Source: Amphimedon queenslandica (taxonomy: Eukaryota; Porifera; Demospongiae; Haplosclerida; Niphatidae). From it: a DNA stretch of 64,000 nt. The stretch is from the NCBI RefSeq assembly GCF_000090795.2, contig NW_003546322.1:23933-87932 (forward strand). The letters run 5' to 3'. Of the stretch, positions 56,116 through 64,000 are shown piece after piece; positions within the stretch are counted from its first letter, which is position 1; the number at the start of each line of letters is the position of its first letter. The notes beneath the pieces were generated by a model that made no database searches, was not told the DNA's origin, and saw only the letters and a list, made by a program, of their open reading frames with translations. A program made the translations under genes and the position numbers.

Positions 56116-56489
56116 TCAATGACAGGATTGCTATAGTCCATATATGCATAATTATGATTGGCCTCGCCCAGCTTTGCGTAGGCAAGGACTTAGTACTTGG
56201 TTCGTTTTGTTACATTTTTAATTTTTTGCTGTACCTCTTTCTTGTTGGTTTTACATCAAAATTGCTAGCCAGCATACGCATCCTCCTCCTCTGTTGTGGT
56301 ATAATATTGTCCACATTGTTTCAGTGGCACTGAAAATTTTCTGAGTGTTTGATGAGCCTTTCAATTAATTGTAATCACATTTGTAGCTGCATGATTAACT
56401 GAATTTACTACATAGCACAGACAGCTCTCAGTAGCTGCACTACATACTATGATTCACTAGATAAGAGGACAATGATACACAATACTTAG

Positions 56490-56722
56490 GCCATACTACG
56501 CTTTGGGTGGCGGCACAAGTAGTTCATATCATAGCTGCTAAACCTTTTGCAGCAATAAGTACAACTATATACTGGATGTCATACCATGCTTTACATCGGT
56601 GGCAAGAAATTTCAGTCATGTTAAAGATGTTAAGTCGTACCACACTGTGGGTGGCGACACATTTTGATCATGGTTGTAATCTTACCAAATCTCAAGTTGT
56701 ATCGTGCTGTGGGTGGCAGCTT
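56490..56722 (+). repeat. Three spaced copies of a TGTGGGTGGCG motif
   Basis: Near-identical 22-25-base blocks (GTACCACACTGTGGGTGGCG and variants) occur at about 56493, 56636 and 56698. Spacing is irregular, so this may be a decayed tandem repeat. Weak evidence. Confidence 0.35.
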
Positions 56723-57479
56723 GTATACAATGTGTATCACACTTTATGTAAGAGAGTAGCATATGTTAGCTATGTGCTGCATAGGCGGTGTTTTATTGCA
56801 GAAGTGTGAGGATTTTTGACCTGGTATCTGAGACAACCTCCTCGTGGTCCAGGTTTGGGATTTACATTTGGATAAATGCAAAAAGTCTCATTCCACCATA
56901 ATTGATTTGAGTACATCTATAAACCAAACTTTTTTTATAATTTTTCATTTCTTTTTGTTTTTTTTCATTTGAGCTTTACAGCAGCACACGTCTTTTTCAT
57001 TGTTTAGATTTTTGCTGCTTTGCCAAGTAGACCATCCTGCTCTTGCCCATGCATACAGTAACTCGCAGGAAGAACACAAATCTGGCAGATGATGCATGTG
57101 TAACACTTTTACGTCCACTAGACACCTTCACAATAACAGCAACACTTTAAAAGAAAGCATGTATCTTGGACTCTGTATTTGCATGCAGATCAGCACAGGA
57201 TAGATTAGTATTAAGAGACTTGTATAATTTCCCAGCTAACAGCACAAGTTTACTAAGCCAATAAAAAATGAAATGCCACAGCAGCAGAAAAGGGCTGAAG
57301 GCAAGGGAAGAGATTTTATTATTATTATAAAGATTAATTTTTATCTTTATAATACATCATTGTAAATATTATTATTATTTATCATTATAGGAGACCAGAC
57401 ACTACATGCCCTGACCATTGCTGCATCAAATGAGAATATTGTAGGCCATGGTCCTGAGTCAGTTCCATGCAGCTGCAGC
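56723..57479. other. No recognisable gene
   Basis: Short open frames without domains; a pyrimidine-rich patch near 56930-56970 and ATT repeats near 57315-57390. Nothing else seen. Confidence 0.35.
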
Positions 57480-57700
57480 TGAGAAAGAAATATGCTGATG
57501 ATTATCTATCCCTTGACAGAGGATTCATCTTTGAACCTATAGCCATTGAAATTGCATGGGTGCTATAGGCCAGAAATCTCTGAAGTTTCTCAAGGAGCTC
57601 ATTAGGAGTTGTTGAGTGCCATGCGAAGTGTCTTTCTTTGTATACCTAGATTCTACAGTGCCTGAGCCATGGAGTTCCTTTTCAAGTCATCTTTCACTGA
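57480..57700 (+). pseudogene. Reverse-transcriptase-type C-terminal tail remnant
   Basis: A fossil scrap resembling the extreme C terminus of a non-LTR-type reverse transcriptase (a KYADDYLSLDRGFIFEPIAI block is the clearest part). It is short, old and broken. The family and ends cannot be determined. Confidence 0.35.
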
Positions 57701-59081
57701 CTTATTCCTTATGGCCTATTGTTACTTCGCTAATTTTATGTATCTTTTGTGCGTTCTAGCTTTCTTTCTCTTCTCAATTTTTCTTCCCCTTCTCTTGTTT
57801 CTTTGTCTCCTCTTCCTTTAGTTTTGTTTTTACTGCTATTTTTAGTGGTTTTGAATTTTAATTAGTATTATAGATGTTTCAACATTGTGGCTCAGACTAC
57901 AGAATGCTGGCAAAGATGTGTGCATGTATATATAGCTATGAAATGTTTGCGTGGTTTATATATGTATTGTTGTGTGGTGGATAATGCAGAGAATGTTAGT
58001 GTAGTGTAGTCTAGCTAAGTGATTCATTCATGATAGTGACAATGATTAGGGGGCCGAAGTGAGCTGAATCTATATTTATCACTGAGCGGCATGTGTCCAT
58101 TTTTGTTCATAACTGATAAGTGTTATATGCATGCAGGATATGTATCAGTGCTAGCAAACAAAACAATACTTAAAGTTGTGCAATAATTTGTTTGCATGAC
58201 CTCCAAAAATATAAACAAAGAAGCGAGCCTGTAATGATTATTGTATCCATTTCCCTACCACACCCATTCCAACTAATACAATTCCAAATTTTTATTATGT
58301 GATGAAAATACTTTTCAAATAGTTTGGTAAAAAACAAGATAAAATTTTTTTTCAATTAATTTATTGATGAGGATTAACTTTTTGAAAAGTACACATAAAA
58401 CTTCAAGAAAATTATAAAGCTTTTGTAAGATAAAAGTCAAAGTAGGCCATAATTAAAGATGTGATACTCTAGTTTATTTCAGCATAACACGGATGTAGGC
58501 GTGGTAATAACGACTAATTCTTGCATTAGATGATGTAATGCATTAATCATAAATGGCTGCAGTTGGAGCAACCAAGGTAAGTAACTTAAAATGAATGTAT
58601 CTCTTACTATTTCACGTTGAAAAATAATCTACTTCCACAGCACACAACAGAATCAGAAAAAGTATCAAAATATGTCTTCAATTTTTATACTTCTTAAAAA
58701 ATAACACACTTCCAAATTTACTGTTGGAGAATGATTGTGCTCCATATTTGAAATGATATTGGATCATAATTTGAACACGTAAATTCAAAGTAAACAAAAT
58801 TTTTTAACACATTATATATTATAAATTTTATTATTTTGAAGCTAACTAAATAAACATTTGTATAACTTTAGACTATATTTTATGATTATTCTTTACAATA
58901 AAATATAGGAATGAAGCTGTAGAAAATAGTAACTGCAGAAATAGTAGTACTTTTTGATGCAAATCAGCAATATCTATGTGAAAGAATTATATTTGGTAAA
59001 ACAGTTTGTACCTTAAAGAGAAAGCTACGCATGTCAGCTTCATCTTGTCATATTATCTACAAAAACAATAGGAATAACAAG
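57701..59081. other. No recognisable gene
   Basis: AT-rich sequence with TATA-rich patches. A stretch at 58556-58579 (ATGGCTGCAGTTGGAGCAACCAAG|GTAAGT) looks like a short first coding exon with a good donor, but no second exon could be matched. Confidence 0.3.
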
Positions 59082-59358
59082 AATAGATTGTATATCTGCT
59101 TTACCAACCTTTATTCTTGCTAGAGTAGGTTTTAGACAGCTGTTCAGTCTTACCTTACTGACAGATTGCTGCAAATAGCCACCATATTATTCATTGTGAC
59201 CACACCAACAATTCAATGAAGATTAGGCTATTTAACTTTAATAATAGTTAGATGACCATATCACCGTTTAAACAAACAGACACACTTTGCCTTAGCAGGG
59301 CTCGCTTTTGCTGGTGCCAATAATAATAATTATTATAAAGAACAGTTACATAAGCTCA
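59082..59358 (+). repeat. Dispersed repeat R1, second copy
   Basis: Same orientation as the copy at 11909-12200, sharing AATAGATTGTATATCTGCTT, the AATGAAGATTAGGCTATTTAAC block and GGGCTCGCTTTTGCTGG. It is slightly shorter through several small gaps. Confidence 0.75.
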
Positions 59359-59473
59359 AAGAAATATAAATGACATGACCATCTCGAATAAATCTCACAC
59401 TTAAGGTTAATCCTGTAAAGAAAGGATAGAAGTATAAGGGAAAATTAAAAATATATCATTTTCACTGTCCTAA

Positions 59474-59655
59474 TGCATACTTACTGTATATAATTGGGAA
59501 TTTGAGAGAGAAGGTTCAGTACTATGTACAATGTGAATGCATATAAAATTAAGGCAGAGTACTAACACAGTAAACCATTAAACTGAGAGTGGTATTGACA
59601 GTACTGAAGGTACATCAGTACCGGAAATAGGAACAGAACCGTGATTAGAATTGTA
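59474..59655 (+). repeat. Dispersed repeat R2, second copy
   Basis: Matches 25818-25985 from GCATACTTACTGTATATAA to CCGTGATTAGA, with a 16-base difference near the start. It lies 115 bases after the R1 copy. Confidence 0.75.
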
Positions 59656-62600
59656 ACACCACACATACACATACACACAAAGTTGCAAACACAACAAAAG
59701 AGTTACTTGAATTGTGACATAATACACTTGCTATAGGGAGAACAAAAGTGATATGTACGTACATTGTAAGAGGTGAAAGGTTCTTAAAATAGGACCACAT
59801 TAGGTGATGACGATGGAGTTATGCTTGAAAATTGAGTAAGAAGATAGACATGCCTTGAAACTTTTATTTCAGAGTCTAGGAAGTCTATGAAATAACAATT
59901 CCTTGAGGAATTGCAACATGAAAATTGGTCTTTTAGTTGGATCCCAAGTGAACGTAGAGTTTCAGTGGAGGAGAAAAAAGACAAACTCAAAAATGTACAA
60001 TAACCAGAAGTTTCAATATAAGGTTTTTAATGGTTACAGAAGTAATAAGATAGAGAATCAGAGAACAGAGAGAACAAAGCATAACTAATAAGGAAAACCA
60101 TTGTTTATACAGGAAACATCATGTTACTATGGTATAATGTCATACTTTAGTGTATGCATATAAAACCAAATCCACAATAGATAAACGGTACTATAAACAA
60201 CAAGAATAAAAAATAGAAAATTATCAAAAGCAGGTAACCTCGAGGGACATCATTAGAGGCAATAACACATGAAAAAATTCTTTTGGATCCAATAATCCAT
60301 GAAGAATTAGGTAGTAGCCGTCCTATATCAGAATAATGATCAAGAAAGAGATAACAATAAAAGGTGATATACACCTACATTGTAACATACATGCATTGAT
60401 GACTACATGGTATCTGAAAGTTTCATGCATGTCACTATAAAAAACCTAAGAAAAGAAGTAAATTAAAAACAGACTTGAAAGCTAACTGTGCATGAATTCT
60501 TTGTTTAATTCTTTGATTATGTTAACAAATGTAAGCTTCATGGTCAGACAGAAAGGAGAAAAGATAAATGTAAGCATGAAATTACACAAAATATGAAACA
60601 ATGTTACTTAAATATATTTCAGGATGCAGGCATTTGAAAATTATCATGAGCTATTCCTAAAAAAAAGGAATAAGAAGTATATATTACACAATACTTTTAG
60701 TGTTAGATACTGTAAAGGAAATTGCTGAAATTAAAACCAAAAATGAAATATTGTAAAAAACAAGGATACAAAACAAAGCAATCATGATTCCATTTGCATT
60801 GTTTTTTAAACAAACTAATAGTAAACTGTATGGTCACATACAATCATCAGTATGTTTTAATTTTCTAAATTTCACATGGTAAAAGGTGAAAATAGTTATA
60901 ATTTAAAAACAAATCAATTGTAAATGATGAAAATACTTTTGAACACAAGTCAAATGTTCCACATGATACATTAATTCAATCAAACTTTATGAACTGGTAC
61001 TACTTGATCGTCAATTCCATTTTTCGTTTCATATTTTGGTGTTCTCAAGAAAGAAAATTATTACAGAAATGTTATCTGCAGGCCATTGTATAGAATCCTA
61101 ACGAATTAATGCCTCTTTTATCAATAGCTTAGCATATTAGTACAGTCAACTTGGTGAAAATTTATGACAGAAAACAATGTTCTCTTACCCTAAATGAAAT
61201 CAATAACGTTTTATGGGCTCATTATGTTCCACAGACCATCTGTTGCATCAACTATAAAGTGCAATTGATCTAGAACTGTAACACAATTGATAAAAGGCAA
61301 TAAAGAAACACAACGTAGTTGTTAGTAATAGGATCAAGTGACAGAAATCTTCCAAAGTAAACAATGGTAATTCCTCACCTGTATCATCATAAAGAGACTT
61401 TCTCTTCGAAACTACTCTCCCATCAATAACTTTACCACCTACATGTAATTAAACAAACTTCAAAAATTATACTAAAGCATGATCGCATAATTATTGTTCC
61501 GCAACAAATCACACAACATACAGTAATTTTTATTATAATGGCAAAATTAAGAGCAGCTAGGTCACACATACATGACAAGAGATGCATTTCTACATGTAGA
61601 GTTACCCCTGTTTAAATTTGTCTAGCAATTAAGATTGCCCAGTATCAGAAGGTCCATTAATGCACTAAATTTACAACAGCTATATTAAAATCCACAACTC
61701 CCTCTGACTGACATATTCAATAAAACCTGTAAATCAACACACAATGACTAATTAATTGGATAGTTCAATGCCATTTACATGTACAGTTGTAAACTATATA
61801 ATTATACAATTATCCCAACTGAGTTTAGGCCAAAAAAACTGGATTAATTCTTTTAGGGATATGGAAGAAGAATGACACTTTCACAGGTATTTAGCAGCCC
61901 AATGCCACTTGATGATCTCAGGTCTTCGGTCTCTCAAACGTTGGGAACACTAAGAACAGGGTTCTCCCTATAAACCCAATAGCATACAGAAGCTAACCAC
62001 AATGAAGCTTTATGATGTCATAGTTTACATAAGAACACTGGTTGAGCGCCCAAACTGATAATTCTTTTCACAAAAGCTGATAAAGCGAGATCTTTTGGTA
62101 ACGATGGGCTTTGTGAAGGGTAGGTGACAGTAGCTATTGAACTGCTTATTGGGAAGAGCAAGACTGCTTTAAGAGTGAAGGATCATTATAATGTGTAATT
62201 AGTGATGTAACTACATTTTTTAATTTCCATTGCAGCTATTTCCAAATCTAGTTGAAGCTGAGTTGGGACATAGTATACACAGCAAATTATGGTGATTTAA
62301 AAAGACACAATCCCAAATTACATCACTTGCCTGATTAAAGTCCGTTTGTATTCACCTGTGCCTTTTTTTTGCTATAACTTTAGACTTACCCATTCAATTG
62401 CAATAAAAAGCAAATCAATACAATACTCTCCTTTTGCCGCAGCTATTGGAGTATTAAGTAAGTAATTGTAGCTTCTTAGCTTAAAGATTGCTATATTACT
62501 CATATAGAAGGTACAGGCATAACTTTGACTAAAAGAATGTGCCATGTGCTAGGTGTTAATTGTTGGACGGGGCTATGAATAAAGGCAGATTATGCACAGA

Positions 62601-62788
62601 GAGAGAAGAGTGGGGATTATTTTATTTCAAGGCAAAGGTGAAACATTTTTTAAAAATTGATTATTGTATTGGCCTAATTTTTCAGAAAGTTGTCGTCTTG
62701 GATTTATGAGCCTCATTCTTGGCCTGATGGCCTTAAAGCTGAGTCACTTATTTCTCTATCTACATTATCTATCATTGCTTAATCTTCT
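59656..62788. other. Three kilobases without a recognisable gene
   Basis: Open frames are short and lack domain signatures or repeats. Two intron-like boundaries can be imagined (for example around 61380-61440), but no coherent protein emerges. A TACATGTA-rich patch occurs near 61600-61790. Confidence 0.35.
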
Positions 62789-64000
62789 TCATTGTCTGTC
62801 TATTTTACCTAGTTTGATAACCCTCTCATCTAAAGTTTCTTCTATTATTCCATCCTTCTCAATATACTGTGCCTCAATCTTTTTTACTTGCTGATAGAAA
62901 TTCTGCCACATATCAGGTGTAGTGTGTAGAAAACCTTCTTGCACCAGTTGCTGAATGCTTGTTAAATTGTAGTTGGTGTTATTTCTCGCAACATATCCTT
63001 TAACCGACGCCCATGATAATTCGATCAGATTTAATTTGCAATGACCAACTAGTAACCATAATACACTATGGCCATTTTGATGTGCCAGCTCTTATTTCAA
63101 GTAAATTGGTCTTGGTCGGTGTTGCTTAACTCTGCCTAATAACTGTGCTTTGATACCTGTATCTTCATAGTGTATTATTTACTTAAAGCCAATCTTGAAT
63201 TTCTGTCTTTCTGCTACCTGTAGTTGGAGGCTTATTGTACTGTTTGTTATGATAACTGGCATTATCTAATACAATCACAAATGGTTCCTCCAGCGTCGGT
63301 AATTGTTCCTTTATCCATTCTAAACAGTGTTCACTATATCATCATGGTAGTCAGCAGAATTTATTTTTGAATTAAAAACTAAATCAACTATTTCTATCCA
63401 TCCATTCTCTCCACCTGCATGTAACACAATCAACCGTACTCCTCTACCACTTGGCACTCTTCATCCTCCCTTTTCTTCATTATACATCCATATGTAGTCA
63501 TTACTAAGATGTGCATTTACCCATGTCTCATCTAGACATACCAAGTAAGTATTGCTTTCGCGCAATCTCATTATTTCCTGTAAATATTTATTTCATTGTT
63601 CCAAAATTGATCATTGCTCATACAGAAACTGTTTTTCATCTCTTTTTTTGTAGGAGTATCCCATGTCATTAAGAATTCTCCAAAGACAGAATTTTCCTCC
63701 TGGAATCAACAATGCTCTTTTGCTTTGGCCAACACTTTATCAAAGACAGGATACTCCTTTTCTCATAAAAACTATTAAAATTCCGTCTCAAAACTAATTT
63801 TTCAAACGAATATGCATTCTCTTTTTTTCTGGTAACACTGTATCGTTTATTGGTGTTAGAAACTGTTGATCTCTGCCTAAGAACTCTGCATGAACCATTT
63901 CAACGGTAGTAACAGATAATCCTGCGGTCCTTTTGATTACTGCCATTCCCTTAGGCCCTTTAGACTTTTTTCTTTCAACGAATTTTCTGACATTTTCTAT
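62789..64000 (-). pseudogene. DDE_3 (IS630/Tc1-mariner-like) transposase, partial and broken
   Basis: Transposase running off the right edge (N terminus beyond 64000). Read on the minus strand: an HTH-like start (VERKKSKGPKGMAVIKRTAG, about 63980-63910), the first catalytic Asp in YLVCLDETWVNAHLSNDY (63550-63500), RGVRLIVLHAGGENGW (63440-63400) and ADYHDD. The second Asp is in FVIVLDNASYHNKQYNKPPT (63290-63240), and a long intervening helical segment follows. The catalytic Glu is in GHCKLNLIELSWASVKGYVA (63045-62995). The C terminus reads MWQNFYQQVKKIEAQY..GKIDRQ and a stop at 62789. The Asp-Glu spacing is roughly 75-80 codons, far longer than classic mariner, as in a recurrent invertebrate subfamily. 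A stop near 63467 and a frameshift near 63335 are clear; more are likely upstream. The triad itself is kept. Confidence 0.82.

Overview
This is an AT-rich, gene-poor animal sequence. The coding blocks are split by short spliceosomal introns (GT donors, AG acceptors). There is a Son-of-sevenless-type RasGEF gene, many animal DNA transposons and several transposon-like gene families that I know as multi-copy uncharacterised proteins of sponges and cnidarians. A sponge (demosponge) or another early-branching marine invertebrate is the best guess; the species cannot be read from the window. I found no tRNA, rRNA or CRISPR array.

Layout. 1-2.7 kb: a dead pogo/Tigger-like transposase (minus strand), split near its C terminus by a Helitron-like element (copy A). 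5.0 kb: a hAT-type MITE with a perfect 8-bp target duplication. 6.9-10.3 kb: an unclassified transposon-like gene (family A, minus). 12.8-18.2 kb: a second unclassified DDE-like gene (family B, minus), with a Crypton tyrosine recombinase (plus) and a hAT MITE lying inside its span. 20.3 kb: a 508-bp foldback. 22.1-25.4 kb: a complete but dead hAT element with an 8-bp duplication and a MITE inside its transposase. 26.5-28.7 kb: head-to-head remnants, including an IRF2BP-like zinc finger. 29.5-31.9 kb: a P-element transposase (minus). 32.2-34.2 kb: a long foldback MITE split by Helitron-like copy B. 34.3-36.1 kb: three tandem copies of a ~0.7-kb unit. 38.1 kb: a 330-base purine tract.

40.8-46.3 kb: the only clear host locus, an SOS homologue (DH, PH, REM and RasGEF exons, plus strand) with correct splice sites and phases but several in-frame stops. 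It is flanked by two inverted copies of one MITE, and one intron holds a hAT MITE. 46.5-49.8 kb: microsatellites. 49.8-51.4 kb: Helitron-like copy C. 52.8-53.3 kb: the last exons of an unknown gene and an antisense PHD finger. 53.7-56.1 kb: a third unclassified transposon-like gene (family C) followed by an OTU cysteine-protease domain. 57.5 kb: a reverse-transcriptase-like scrap. 59-59.7 kb: dispersed repeats. 62.8-64 kb: a DDE_3 (IS630/Tc1-like) transposase running off the window (minus).

Most of the window is layered mobile DNA, and several insertion orders can be read directly: Tigger before Helitron-like A, foldback before Helitron-like B, hAT before its internal MITE, and the SOS intron before its MITE. 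No operon-like cooperation is visible. The most novel material is the Helitron-like family with a giant 5' foldback, the three unclassified transposon-like families (one with OTU) and the decaying SOS locus.
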